A stretch of 64,000 nt of DNA from JABDBL01 sp963845445 (GCA_963845445.1 CAWJSE010000002.1:1488001-1552000), one strand, 5' to 3'; counted from the stretch's first letter, positions 52,977 through 62,649 are shown. Notes: generated by a model from the letters alone, not told the origin. Numbers and translations are program-made.

Positions 52977-55631
52977 CTAATTAACCGATAACAAAGAAAC
53001 TTCTTTTTTGAAAGCAAGCTTGTCGCCATCTGAGTCTACAGTTATTTGATCACCATCTTTAAATTCGCCTTCTAAAAGCTTGAGAGCAAGAGGATTTTCA
53101 ATTTCTTTCTGGATTAATCTCTTTAATGGTCTGGCACCAAATGAGGGGTCATAACCAGTTCTAGCTAAAAGATCGCGCGCCGCTTCTGTAGGCAATAAAA
53201 CTATTTTGCGTTCTTCTAAGCGCTTGTTTAAATAATTAAGCTGAATGTCAACTATATGCTTCAGTTCTTTGGCTGTAAGAGCATGGAATACTACAATTTC
53301 ATCGATCCTATTTAAAAATTCCGGTCTAAATTTTTCTCTTAGTGCAGTCAACACTTTTTCTTTCATTATCGAATAACCAGCATCTCCCTCTCCATCTACT
53401 GCAGTTTTTACTTGATAGTCTAAAATATACTGACTGCCAACATTTGAAGTCATTATAATCACAGTGTTTTTAAAATCAACTGTGCGTCCCTTCGAATCAG
53501 TCAAATGTCCCTCATCCATTACTTGCAATAGAACATTAAAAACATCACTATGCGCTTTTTCAATTTCGTCAAAAAGTATTACTGAATAAGCACGTCTACG
53601 CACTGCTTCGGTTAATTGTCCGCCTTCATCATAGCCAACATAACCAGGAGGAGCCCCAATCAATCGGGCCACAGTATGACGCTCTTGATACTCAGACATA
53701 TCAATACGAATCATGGCTTGCTCATCATCAAACAAAAATTCAGCTAGTGCTTTAGCTAATTCTGTTTTACCTACACCGGTAGGCCCCAAAAAAATAAAAC
53801 TGCCAATTGGTCGCTGGGGATCTTTCAAACCAGCCCGCGCTCGACGCACCGCGCTTGCTATGACATCAATAGCTTCGTCTTGACCAATTACCCGTTTATG
53901 CAATTGTTCTTCCAAATGCAATAACTTTTGTATTTCGCCTTCCAATAGTTTAGAAACAGGAATACCTGTCCATTTTGAAACTATATCGGCAATATCTTGT
54001 TCATCAACCTCTTCTTTTAAAAGCCGGGAGGAGTTTTTATGTCCATTTTTAGCTCCGAACGATTCTTCCTCTCTTTTCAATTGTTTTTCTAGATCGGCTA
54101 ATTTGCTATATTTAAGCTCAGCAGCCTTTTGCAAATCAGTGGCACGTTCGGCTTGCTCAATCAGGTGTTTAGTAGATTCAATTTCTGCTTTAATGCTTTG
54201 CACGCGGCCAAGAGCTTCTTTTTCCGATAACCATTGAGCACGCAAAACATCGGCATTTTCTTTTATATCAGCTAGCTCTTTTTCTAGTCTGTTCAATCGC
54301 TCTTTGGAAGCAGCATCCGATTCTTTGCGGAGAGCTTCTCTTTCGATCTCTAACTGCATGCGACGACGCTCAAGCTCGTCTAATTCAGTGGGCATGGAAT
54401 CAATTTCTATCCGCAACTTAGCCGCAGATTCATCAACCAGATCTATCGCTTTATCAGGCAAAAAGCGATCGGTAATATATCTGTGAGAAAGGACCGCTGC
54501 ACTTATGAGTGCCGAATCTTTTATGCGCACACCATGATGAACCTCATATCGCTCTTTCAATCCACGCAAAATAGATATAGTGTCTTCTACGCTCGGCTCT
54601 TCTACATTGACAGTTTGGAAACGACGTTCAAGAGCTGGATCTTTTTCAATGTGCTTGCGATATTCATCTAAAGTTGTCGCACCAATACAATGCAATTCAC
54701 CACGTGCCAATGGTGGTTTAAGTAAATTTCCAGCATCCATAGCGCCTTCGCCACCAGAACCAGCCCCAACCACTGTGTGCAATTCATCAATAAATAAAAT
54801 TATTTGTCCGGCTGATTCAATTACTTCTTTAATAACCGCTTTTAGTCTTTCTTCAAACTCGCCGCGATATTTAGCACCGGCTATTAACGCACCCATATCA
54901 AGAGTAATTAATTTCTTGTTCTTTAACCCTTCTGGTACATCTCCTCTAGTAATTCTCGATGCCAATCCTTCTACAATCGCTGTTTTACCTACACCTGGTT
55001 CACCCACTAAAACAGGATTGTTTTTAGTACGGCGGCTCAATACTTGCATTACACGCCGTATTTCTTCGTCCCGCCCAATAACAGGGTCCAATTTGCCCTG
55101 GGCAGCTAGTTGCGTTAAATCCCTACCATAACGGGCTAAGGCTTCATAAGTCGCTTCCGGATCCTGGCTAGTTACGCGTTGATTGCCACGAATAGCAGTC
55201 AGCACTTTTAATATGCGCTCATGCGTTATTCCGGCTTGTTTGAGGATTGTCCCTGCTTGACTTTTACTTTCATCGCACAATGCTAAAAGCAAATGCTCAA
55301 CGCTAATATATTCGTCTTTGAGCCTGTCAGCCTCTTTTTTTGCCACCTCAAAAATTGACATCAATTTATTAGACACATAAATTTCGTTTTGATTGGCACT
55401 TACACTTGAACTTTTAGCTTGTTTACTTAGATATTTCTCGACTTCCTCTATAACTGTAGCTGGGTCTATATCTAGTCGCTTTAAAATGCGCCCAGCCATA
55501 CCATCGTTTTGTTCAAGTAAAGCCAAAAGCAGATGCTCTGGTGTCACTTCACGCTGCCCAAAACGAGAACTAATCGCACGGCAATTTGTGATCGCCTCTT
55601 GTGCTTTACTTGTAAATTTTTCAAGATTCAT
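52977..55631 (-). CDS. clpB: ATP-dependent chaperone ClpB
   Basis: An 884-residue protein-disaggregating chaperone. N-domain repeats (1-150), first AAA+ module with Walker A GEPGVGKTA, a middle coiled-coil domain (about 410-530, LERRRMQLEIEREALRK), and second AAA+ module with GPTGVGKTE, VARLIGAPPGYVGYDEGG and ending in PLKRLIQKEIENPLALKLL. Both Walker B motifs are intact. It frees proteins from aggregates with DnaK. I did not find a CIRCE-type HrcA box upstream. Confidence 0.95.
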   Translation of the reverse strand: MNLEKFTSKAQEAITNCRAISSRFGQREVTPEHLLLALLEQNDGMAGRILKRLDIDPATVIEEVEKYLSKQAKSSSVSANQNEIYVSNKLMSIFEVAKKEADRLKDEYISVEHLLLALCDESKSQAGTILKQAGITHERILKVLTAIRGNQRVTSQDPEATYEALARYGRDLTQLAAQGKLDPVIGRDEEIRRVMQVLSRRTKNNPVLVGEPGVGKTAIVEGLASRITRGDVPEGLKNKKLITLDMGALIAGAKYRGEFEERLKAVIKEVIESAGQIILFIDELHTVVGAGSGGEGAMDAGNLLKPPLARGELHCIGATTLDEYRKHIEKDPALERRFQTVNVEEPSVEDTISILRGLKERYEVHHGVRIKDSALISAAVLSHRYITDRFLPDKAIDLVDESAAKLRIEIDSMPTELDELERRRMQLEIEREALRKESDAASKERLNRLEKELADIKENADVLRAQWLSEKEALGRVQSIKAEIESTKHLIEQAERATDLQKAAELKYSKLADLEKQLKREEESFGAKNGHKNSSRLLKEEVDEQDIADIVSKWTGIPVSKLLEGEIQKLLHLEEQLHKRVIGQDEAIDVIASAVRRARAGLKDPQRPIGSFIFLGPTGVGKTELAKALAEFLFDDEQAMIRIDMSEYQERHTVARLIGAPPGYVGYDEGGQLTEAVRRRAYSVILFDEIEKAHSDVFNVLLQVMDEGHLTDSKGRTVDFKNTVIIMTSNVGSQYILDYQVKTAVDGEGDAGYSIMKEKVLTALREKFRPEFLNRIDEIVVFHALTAKELKHIVDIQLNYLNKRLEERKIVLLPTEAARDLLARTGYDPSFGARPLKRLIQKEIENPLALKLLEGEFKDGDQITVDSDGDKLAFKKEVSLLSVN

Positions 55632-55857
55632 AAACTAAACCCTAACACTCTCGGCAATAAAGATAAGCCCATCAATTAATTATGGACGCTAATATGATAT
55701 GCGAGTAATTTTTCTATTTTTTATTAACGCTAATTTCTTTTCAAACTCCCTAAATAGTATCTAAATTAATAGTTATAAGCAGTTACAAAGATGCTTCTAT
55801 TTCAGGGAAGCTACTTACTTCTTTGCTATTGTAATTAGCTTGACAGGAAACGTACAT

Positions 55858-56151
55858 ATGCTCAGACGAGCTAGCATTAGCCTCCTCACCCTTCTAATAT
55901 TCTCCACTGAGCTTAGTTTGCCGCTAAAAGCTGCTAGTGAAGTTAGAGCTGATTCCAAAAACGCGGCTGGTCAAGGACCGTTTGCTGATATTGAGCCGCT
56001 AGAGCAAATTCGCGGTAAAACGAACCTTTATACTTCCAGCATATCTAGAAATGTTCTAAAAGGTTCAGTCAGCCGAATAGAAAAGCTTCACCCTTGCTCT
56101 ATGGCAAAGTCGAAAGTATTCCCAAAGGAACTAAATTGCGCTTATCGGTAA
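55858..56151 (+). CDS. Secreted hypothetical protein, N-terminal part (frameshifted gene)
   Basis: From the ATG at 55858 there is a signal peptide (MLRRASISLLTLLIFSTELS then LPLKAASE). After SISRNVLKGSVSRIEK the frame goes wrong. Adding one A to the run at 56081-56084 yields RIEKASPLLYGKVESIPKG and joins the next piece, giving one secreted protein of about 390 residues. Confidence 0.55.
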   Translation: MLRRASISLLTLLIFSTELSLPLKAASEVRADSKNAAGQGPFADIEPLEQIRGKTNLYTSSISRNVLKGSVSRIEKLHPCSMAKSKVFPKELNCAYR

Positions 56152-57038
56152 TGGGCAATTTAAACTCTCAGTGGAGCAAATTAGGAGATGAAATTATAGC
56201 TCGTATCTCCTTGGACGTTAACAATGGAGACAAAGTCCTATTGCCCGGAGGCTGGTATATGCACGGCACGGTGACTGAATTGGCGTCAAGGAAAAGATTA
56301 GGCCGTGACGGGTATGTAACAGTAGAATTCGATAAATTGTTAAGTCCCGACGGAGATATAGATCTACCTTTTAAATCCAAATTTTCGACAAAAGATAATG
56401 AACTGAAGGCTATCAGCAAGACTGTTTTAATTGACAGTGGCTATGTGAGCATAGGTGCCTTAGGAGGCAGCATTATCTCTGCCCAATTAACTGGTATTCC
56501 CCTGGCCATAAGCACTTACGGCATCACCATAGGAGCTGGCGCTGCTGTGGGTGGCAGTTTAGGCTTAATCGGTGCCTTAAAAAGAAAGGGCAAAGTCGCT
56601 TCTTTTTTCCCGGGCGACGAAATAACTATCACCACCGCCGAACCAATAATCGTACCCGGCTTCGATGCTCGTTTTATTCCTTCTGCTCAGCCCAAAAAGG
56701 CCATAGCCGATCTAAAAATAACTGCTAACCACTACCAATTTGACAAAGACCCCTTTGGCGATAAGCTTTCTAGACAGCTTTTATTATCAATCACAATCCG
56801 GAATAATACCGAAAAGGAAATTAGCTTTTTTGATACAGCAGTACTTTCAGATTTCGGCGAGCGTTATTACCCCTCTTTGACTACGGTTGGCTTGAATACA
56901 TTCAAAACAAGAGTAAAACCGAATACAACCGTTACGGCTGATATGGCATTTAATGTTAGCCATAAGAAGCATAAATACTGGCTGATACTCTTAGACAAGA
57001 CTGATAAGGAAGAAATAGCTCGTTGCCAGATAAATTAA
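56094..57038 (+). CDS. Secreted hypothetical protein, C-terminal part (frameshifted gene)
   Basis: A 314-residue piece. It opens with KVESIPKGTKLRLSVMGNLN, has GDEIIARISLDVNNGDKVLL and LPGGWYMHGTVTELASRKRL, and a Gly-rich hydrophobic segment (TIGAGAAVGGSLGLIGALKR) that could sit in a membrane. The C-terminal part is beta-rich. The V-x-L-P-G-G-x-x-x-G-x-V pattern resembles parts of VirB10/TrbI-type beta barrels, but that is a weak hint. No family assigned. Confidence 0.55.
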   Translation: MLYGKVESIPKGTKLRLSVMGNLNSQWSKLGDEIIARISLDVNNGDKVLLPGGWYMHGTVTELASRKRLGRDGYVTVEFDKLLSPDGDIDLPFKSKFSTKDNELKAISKTVLIDSGYVSIGALGGSIISAQLTGIPLAISTYGITIGAGAAVGGSLGLIGALKRKGKVASFFPGDEITITTAEPIIVPGFDARFIPSAQPKKAIADLKITANHYQFDKDPFGDKLSRQLLLSITIRNNTEKEISFFDTAVLSDFGERYYPSLTTVGLNTFKTRVKPNTTVTADMAFNVSHKKHKYWLILLDKTDKEEIARCQIN

Positions 57039-57133
57039 ACTTGCGGATTATCCCACCAATCATCTAGTATTTCGCGCTGAATCAAGCTAATATACTGAAG
57101 ATTAATCATACAGTTTAGAGTGTTTGAGTAATT

Positions 57134-57817
57134 ATGAAAGCGCATATTTTCAACGTTCTTGAGAACATTCATGGACAAAATCGTCGACGACAAAGCGATA
57201 TTCGTTTCCTCGCCTTACAGAATCAAAACCTTGAGCTCGAGCAAGCTTTAATAGAAAAAGAAGCAGAGATTCAATCGCTGCAGGACAAAGTCAGAGCGTT
57301 AGAAACCCAGTTACAGGAATTGATGGACACTGATGGTCTGACCGGACTTCCTAATCGCGAATCATTTAAACATCATCTTCTCCACTCAATCAAACGTGCT
57401 TTACGGCTTGGCTACTCTTTATCAATAATGCTTTTAGATATAGGACAGCTGGAAAATATCAGTCAAACTCATGGGCAAGAAATGGCTAATAAAGTCATTA
57501 TCAAAGTCGCCACGGTTCTGCGAGCTTCAGTGCGCGAAGTCGATATGGCTGCCCGCTGGGAAAACGACCAATTAATTGCTATTCTGCACGAAACATGTGC
57601 AGATGCTGCTTCTTCAGCAGCTCAACGCATACACAAACGAATCTCTGCTTTAGAAATTCGTTGTGCGGATTCAAATAAACCAATAAAAATCAATGTGTCA
57701 ATTGCGGTAGCTGGATATCTGCCCCATAGCGGCGAGGCTAGTGACTTAATTGCCGAAGTTTGCGAAGCGCTTGCAAAAGTAAAACAAGAAAACGCTAAGC
57801 GAACAGCCACAGCCTAA
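57134..57817 (+). CDS. GGDEF-family protein with degenerate active site
   Basis: A 227-residue protein: an N-terminal coiled coil (about 30-70, NLELEQALIEKEAEIQSLQD) and a GGDEF-fold domain opening with DTDGLTGLPNRESF. The substrate motif reads AARWENDQLIAI where RWGGDEF is expected, so the active-site Gly-Gly-Asp/Glu-Glu is gone. It should not make cyclic di-GMP. A nucleotide-sensing or scaffolding role is possible. It has no membrane segment and no receiver domain. Confidence 0.8.
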   Translation: MKAHIFNVLENIHGQNRRRQSDIRFLALQNQNLELEQALIEKEAEIQSLQDKVRALETQLQELMDTDGLTGLPNRESFKHHLLHSIKRALRLGYSLSIMLLDIGQLENISQTHGQEMANKVIIKVATVLRASVREVDMAARWENDQLIAILHETCADAASSAAQRIHKRISALEIRCADSNKPIKINVSIAVAGYLPHSGEASDLIAEVCEALAKVKQENAKRTATA

Positions 57818-57828
57818 AAGCCATTCAG

Positions 57829-58476
57829 TTATATTCTGACAAAGAGTCTCTCTTTCGGAAAGCGCACTTTTTGTAAGCGGGCGTTTTCGTCATCAACTGC
57901 TCTGTATCCCAAAGCACAAACTACCACACTACAACAATCGAATTTATCCAAGCCCAGAATACGATCATATTCTTTCTTAGAAAAACCCTCCATTGGACAT
58001 GTGTCTATATCTAACATAGAAGCGGTTGTCATGAGATTACCCAAGGCAATATAGCACTGGTTGGACATCCACTCCGCCAATTGCTCATCGCTCATATTGG
58101 CATGCATCTTTAGTATCATCCCACGTTCGCGCTCCAATTCGCTTACTGATATTTTGCGCACAGCGGCTGTATAATCTACATGTTCATCTATATATTCAAC
58201 TGTTAGTTTTTCCGGCCGGCAAATAACCAACGTATGTGAGCAGTCTTTGACTTGCTTCTGTCCATAGGATGCAGAAACCAGATCATCTTTTGTCTTTTGG
58301 TCGCTCACAACAACAAATTTCCATGTTTGCAAACCCCAGCTGGACGGTGTGAGTATTAGAGCCTTTTCGATATTATTCCAAGTTCCTTCATCGATCTTTT
58401 TGCCAGAGTCGAATTTTTGCGTGGCATAGCGCCACTCCAGTTTGGATAAAACAGAGAGCATTTGATCAGTCAGCAT
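57829..58476 (-). CDS. Nitroreductase-family protein
   Basis: A 215-residue flavoprotein of the NfsB/YdjA superfamily: the RYATQKFDSGKKID start, SSWGLQTWKFVVV, later SMLDIDTCPMEGFSKKEYDR and VVCALGYRAVDDEN. These enzymes reduce nitroaromatics, quinones or flavin substrates with NAD(P)H. It converges on the GGDEF-like gene, 11 bp apart. Confidence 0.85.
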   Translation of the reverse strand: MLTDQMLSVLSKLEWRYATQKFDSGKKIDEGTWNNIEKALILTPSSWGLQTWKFVVVSDQKTKDDLVSASYGQKQVKDCSHTLVICRPEKLTVEYIDEHVDYTAAVRKISVSELERERGMILKMHANMSDEQLAEWMSNQCYIALGNLMTTASMLDIDTCPMEGFSKKEYDRILGLDKFDCCSVVVCALGYRAVDDENARLQKVRFPKERLFVRI

Positions 58477-58545
58477 TTGATTTTCCTATATCGCCCAAAT
58501 CGAAATCATCATACAATCAATAATCAATTGATTTAAAAGCATTTA

Positions 58546-59187
58546 TTATTTCTTTCCCGGCACTGGATCAACCTTAGACCAAGGATCGCTATATAAAGGG
58601 CGTAAGCTATTGAGAGCACAAACGATTGCTGAACCATTATTAAGCAGAGTAGCCCCAGCTGGACCAATCATGCCCAAGGCAGCCAACCCTAAACCGGCAC
58701 CGTTGGGAATGATAGCTAGAGTAAGATTTTCTTTGACTAAGTTAATTGCGCCCCGAGCAATGCGAATTGCTTCTGGCAAATGCGTCAGGTTGCCGTCAGT
58801 CAGCACAATATCCGCTCCTTCACGCGCAGCTTCGGTACCACCATGCAAAGAAAAACCGATATCAGCATGAGCCAAAGCTGGCGAGTCATTAATACCATCG
58901 CCTATTACAGCCACAATATGCCCTTGTGCTTTCAGTTCCTTTACCAGATCAGCTTTCTGTTCAGGAAAACATTTGGAGACATAGTCAGTAATACCACAAG
59001 CTTGGGCAACCTTCTTAGCAGCAATCTCGCCGTCACCGGTAGCCATATAAATTTTCTTTATGCCTAGCCTTTTGAGCTGCTTAATTGCCTGCGCTGTTTC
59101 TGAACGTATCTCATCACTATAAGCTATTAAGCCAGCCAGCTTGCCCTCGATAGCGACATAGGCAATAGACTGTCCATTGCTAGTCAT
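58546..59187 (-). CDS. Heavy-metal P-type ATPase, C-terminal part (frameshifted gene)
   Basis: A 213-residue piece: the end of the P-domain (MATGDGEIAAKKVAQACGI, VIGDGINDSPALAHADIGFS) and the last two membrane helices. The apparent start overlaps the previous piece by 8 bp. Deleting one T of the four-T run at 59187-59190 fuses them through DQMTSNGQSIAYVAIEGKLA. Without the fusion neither half can work as a pump. Confidence 0.78.
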   Translation of the reverse strand: MTSNGQSIAYVAIEGKLAGLIAYSDEIRSETAQAIKQLKRLGIKKIYMATGDGEIAAKKVAQACGITDYVSKCFPEQKADLVKELKAQGHIVAVIGDGINDSPALAHADIGFSLHGGTEAAREGADIVLTDGNLTHLPEAIRIARGAINLVKENLTLAIIPNGAGLGLAALGMIGPAGATLLNNGSAIVCALNSLRPLYSDPWSKVDPVPGKK

Positions 59188-60832
59188 TTTGATCTCGTGA
59201 TCCTTCGGCCTTGCCTATATCAATTTCTTCACTTTCCATAAGACGCCGGCTACCAATCATAACTATTTTATTTTGTACTTTTGCCCTAACTCCCATGCCC
59301 CGCATTTGGCTAGATTCGCTTCGTTCGCCTATTGGTATTTTTTTATGAGTGGCATATTTAACAACGGCTTTAGAGGCCGGATGGTGGTGCCTTTGTTCAA
59401 CCGCAGCTGCCAACCCAATTATTTCATCTGCATCGTTTAGTTTGCCATTACCATTAGGCAGAGCCAATACCTGAGTCACCTTCGGTTCACCCAAAGTGAG
59501 TGTGCCTGTTTTATCAAACACTATAGCCGATACCTCTGCTAATCGTTCTAATGCAGCCCCATTTTTTACTAGAATACCTTTACGACCCGCATTATACATA
59601 GAAGATAAAACCGCTGTTGGTGCAGCAATTCTTATGCCTGTACTAAAATCAAAAATAAGCATACTCATCATGGTTATTAGATTCCGTGTGAAGATAAAGC
59701 AAACACCAGCTCCTAGTATTATAGGTAATACTAGATTGTCTGCCATAACTGCTGCATAATTTTGAATTTTAGTTTCATGGATGGGGGCAGATTTCAAAGC
59801 CTGTAAAATAGCACCAGCTTTAGTATCACTACCTACAGATAAACAACGGATATAAATTTTGCCTTCTACCAGTACCGTAGCAGCGTGCACTTGCTGTCCC
59901 AGCCCTACTTCAATAGGTATGGCTTCACCTGTAAGTTTCGATTGGTCAATGGCTGCTTGCCCATCTATAACTGTTCCGTCAACTGGTATTAACTCGCCTG
60001 GATAAACAACTAATACGTCACCTACTTTTACTTGATCAATAGGAATGTATAATCGCTTGCGTCCTTTAACTAACCAGGCAGAGCGACCCGACAAACTTAA
60101 CAAATTATCAACCATCTTACGGCAGTGCTGAGCGGTGCGTTCCCGAATATATTCACCCAAAGCAATCAAAACTGTCATAAAACAAGCTTCTTTCAACTTG
60201 CCGTTAGCCAACATAAGTGTAGCCGCCATACCATCCAAGGCATCTACACCTATTTTGCCTTCTATTAGCAGGGTATTTATTGCCCGCAAACTAATTGGCA
60301 ATATAGAGGTAATTAATAAACCGTTAGTTAATTGATTGGAGACACCAAGCATCGAACAAGCCAATGTCGCACCACTTATAAAAACTTGTAAACTGGGCAT
60401 CAACAAACGATCTAAAAATTGCAGAAACGGAGCTACAAATTGATAAATATTATTCAACCAACGGCTTTGACTTTGCTCAATTGGTAAATTAGCTGCATTG
60501 CAATCAAGCACGAGTTTTCCCAATATAGAGACTAATTTATCTTTAGAGAACAAACTGGTATTAAAATCAACAATAAGCGCACCACACCAGGTATTAACTC
60601 GTGCAGAATTAATTCCTTCTCGCTTCACTAGCTCCTGGCATAAAACGCTCGATAATCCTAATTCGTCTTTTAAAGCGGCGCAGTAAAAGCGTATACGACC
60701 CCAATTCTCTTCATAAGCTTCATGCTTTACGACCAGGGGGCCAAGCAGGCGTAAATTACTCGACTGACCATCAGCCTCATCCGCAATAGTAGGCTCAGTT
60801 TTTATAGAACTAATTGCTAATCGGGCTCTCAC
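59180..60832 (-). CDS. Heavy-metal P-type ATPase, N-terminal part (frameshifted gene)
   Basis: A 550-residue piece with a GTG start. It carries an N-terminal HMA-like ferredoxin fold with no CxxC, four to six membrane helices, the actuator loop (DQSKLTGEAIPIEVGLG) and the phosphorylation site VFDKTGTLTLGEP. The intramembrane metal motif is FSTGIRIAAPTAV in place of CPC, which marks a non-copper subgroup of P1B pumps. The metal is unknown. The start overlaps the HMA-like gene upstream (GTGA), so the two are coupled. Confidence 0.8.
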   Translation of the reverse strand: MRARLAISSIKTEPTIADEADGQSSNLRLLGPLVVKHEAYEENWGRIRFYCAALKDELGLSSVLCQELVKREGINSARVNTWCGALIVDFNTSLFSKDKLVSILGKLVLDCNAANLPIEQSQSRWLNNIYQFVAPFLQFLDRLLMPSLQVFISGATLACSMLGVSNQLTNGLLITSILPISLRAINTLLIEGKIGVDALDGMAATLMLANGKLKEACFMTVLIALGEYIRERTAQHCRKMVDNLLSLSGRSAWLVKGRKRLYIPIDQVKVGDVLVVYPGELIPVDGTVIDGQAAIDQSKLTGEAIPIEVGLGQQVHAATVLVEGKIYIRCLSVGSDTKAGAILQALKSAPIHETKIQNYAAVMADNLVLPIILGAGVCFIFTRNLITMMSMLIFDFSTGIRIAAPTAVLSSMYNAGRKGILVKNGAALERLAEVSAIVFDKTGTLTLGEPKVTQVLALPNGNGKLNDADEIIGLAAAVEQRHHHPASKAVVKYATHKKIPIGERSESSQMRGMGVRAKVQNKIVMIGSRRLMESEEIDIGKAEGSRDQND

Positions 60833-61413
60833 TGCAAACCTTTTTGTCCGTTACCAGGATTGGCCACTGCTGGCGAATGCGAACTCGCCAGATGAAATTT
60901 AAAATAAGAATCATAGGCATAATAGAACAATACCCAACCTGGAACCTGACTCAGCAGTCCTTTCTCTTTGGATAATTGGTAAAATCCTGCTGCCGCTAAA
61001 AGCAATGGCAAAAGCATCTTTAAATCAATATAGTTTTGTGTCCGGCGAGCTAAATACTGATTTATACGCGAAAAACGCTTGCCGATTAACTGAGCAAGCA
61101 AAGAAACTTCTGGAAACATGATCATCTCTTCGCCCACCAACTCTTCAAAGAGATCCGTGGCTATCTCATTACAAACGCCATCTAATTTGGTGACCATACC
61201 TGAAATCTCATCATGATGGACCAGTAAACTGCCAGTCCGATCATTAAATTCGACCTTGTTTACACCCGGCACTTTTTTTAAAGATTCATGTAATCGGTTG
61301 ACCGTTTCTTCGTTGCGATGATGAGAAGCCAGTCTATATCGTGTCCGATGAGGAACATGATGTGTCACACCACGTATTCGCCCATTAGTTTTAGTCGAAA
61401 GATGTTTGTCCAT
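60829..61413 (-). CDS. HMA-like accessory protein of the metal ATPase
   Basis: About 194 residues from the ATG at 61413. Residues about 15-80 form a ferredoxin-like fold (HHVPHRTRYRLASHHRN, KVPGVNKVEFNDRTGSLLVH) akin to HMA metal-binding domains but without the CxxC. A C-terminal hydrophobic region (KMLLPLLLAAAGFYQLS, PGWVLFYYAYDSYFKF) anchors it in the membrane. It overlaps the ATPase start by 4 bp, and would serve it as a regulator or chaperone. Confidence 0.7.
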   Translation of the reverse strand: MDKHLSTKTNGRIRGVTHHVPHRTRYRLASHHRNEETVNRLHESLKKVPGVNKVEFNDRTGSLLVHHDEISGMVTKLDGVCNEIATDLFEELVGEEMIMFPEVSLLAQLIGKRFSRINQYLARRTQNYIDLKMLLPLLLAAAGFYQLSKEKGLLSQVPGWVLFYYAYDSYFKFHLASSHSPAVANPGNGQKGLQ

Positions 61414-61536
61414 ATTTACGCGCTGTCTAGTTCTCAACTGCTTGGTCGGAGCGCTTATTTTCCTCCTTTCCGCTAACGACGGCGGGCTGCTGCCGCCGTT
61501 CGCTTAACTTCTATATTTTTTTCAAAAGAATTTTCT

Positions 61537-61803
61537 CTAGCTTTTATGTGAGACGTGCTTTTCAGAACTATGTTTTTCAGAATGGTTCTGTTTACGCTCT
61601 GCCTTCACTTCTGCCACCATGTCGCTGGCTTCTTCTTTTACTTCGGCCACTAAATCCTTAGTGCTTTCCGAAATAATGAGTCCAGCGCGTATTGCTTCCT
61701 TAGCTACCGATTTCAACGCCTTGCGTCCATCCGGAATAGCTAGCAAGACCAAAGCGGCCAAACCCCAACGACCGGTAAATGCTTCCCATATCTTGTCGAT
61801 CAT
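61537..61803 (-). CDS. Small membrane protein (DUF5132-like)
   Basis: An 88-residue protein: one N-terminal hydrophobic stretch (WGLAALVLLAIPDGRKAL), then a helix of AKEAIRAGLIISESTKDLV type, ending in a His/Lys/Ser-rich tail (NHSEKHSSEKHVSHKS) that could bind metal. Such small genes often stand next to P1-type ATPase and HMA-like genes, as here. It is likely first in that three-gene unit. Confidence 0.6.
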   Translation of the reverse strand: MIDKIWEAFTGRWGLAALVLLAIPDGRKALKSVAKEAIRAGLIISESTKDLVAEVKEEASDMVAEVKAERKQNHSEKHSSEKHVSHKS

Positions 61804-61926
61804 CTAATATTCCCCTCCAAAGTGCCGTTTACTATGATTCCTCACACTGCAACGTCGGAACGTCGCAATATTAAAATTAAATTGATATCTTTTATTATGC
61901 CCATTTCCTAGAGCAAACTCATAAAA

Positions 61927-61977
61927 CAAAGTATACAAACACCCAGAAAATGATTTTGGGATTGTTTATATACTTTG
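61927..61977 (-). terminator. Stem-loop terminator after the FKBP gene
   Basis: Arms CAAAGTATACAAAC (61927-61940) and GTTTATATACTTTG (61964-61977) pair with one mismatch that can be G-U in RNA; CCCA/TGGG may extend the pairing inside the loop. Read leftward, as the FKBP gene is, the stem ends in a T-rich stretch (CTTTGTTTTAT). Confidence 0.5.
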
Positions 61978-62025
61978 CAGTTTTTGAGGTTAATTCTGGA
62001 CCAGTACCAAAAATTTGGCTCTAAA

Positions 62026-62472
62026 TCACTGCACGCCTAATAATTGCACTTCAAATATCAGCTTGGCATTTGGTGGAATAACCGGCGGCATACCACCAGG
62101 ACCATAACCAAGCGCCGATGGAATAATCAATTTGCGTTTACCACCGACTTTCATGCCAGCCACACCTTCATCCCAACCACGAATGACGCTTCCTTGACCC
62201 AAAGCGAATTGAAAGGGCTGCCCTCTGTCTAAAGAGCTATCAAACTTTTTGCCATCTACAAGCCAGCCCGTGTAATGGACCGACACTGTTTGCCCTGGCC
62301 GAGCAGTATCTCCCGTACCCACAATCTCATCAACATAAACTAAACCTGTTGCAGTTGTTACTTCACCCATATTTGAGGCTCCTCCTCGAGCTGCCAATGC
62401 AATTGGCTGAAAATTACCCAAAAGTGAGATAAGGCTCACTACAACCACTAGTTGACGGTTAATCACACTCAT
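62026..62472 (-). CDS. Secreted FKBP-type peptidyl-prolyl isomerase
   Basis: About 148 residues from the ATG at 62472, chosen for the AAAGGAG site 5 bp upstream. An N-terminal signal segment (LVVVVSLISLLGNFQPIALA) is followed by a single FKBP domain: VHYTGWLVDGKKFDSS, FQFALGQGSVIRGWDEG, RKLIIPSALGYG and the end FEVQLLGV. It speeds proline isomerisation of exported proteins. The domain is full length. Confidence 0.92.
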   Translation of the reverse strand: MSVINRQLVVVVSLISLLGNFQPIALAARGGASNMGEVTTATGLVYVDEIVGTGDTARPGQTVSVHYTGWLVDGKKFDSSLDRGQPFQFALGQGSVIRGWDEGVAGMKVGGKRKLIIPSALGYGPGGMPPVIPPNAKLIFEVQLLGVQ

Positions 62473-62649
62473 TGCTCCTTTCCTCGACCCAATACCAAAC
62501 AGCGACAATTATATCCTCTTAACTTCTTAGCATGTAGAGTATGAGATCCCTCTAGTAAAGTGTCGCAAAGAAGTGGCTCTATCTTAGGTTTCGCTCATTT
62601 GTAGTCTAAAACCATTTTCCTCAGACTATCGAACAGCTATATTGTGGCC

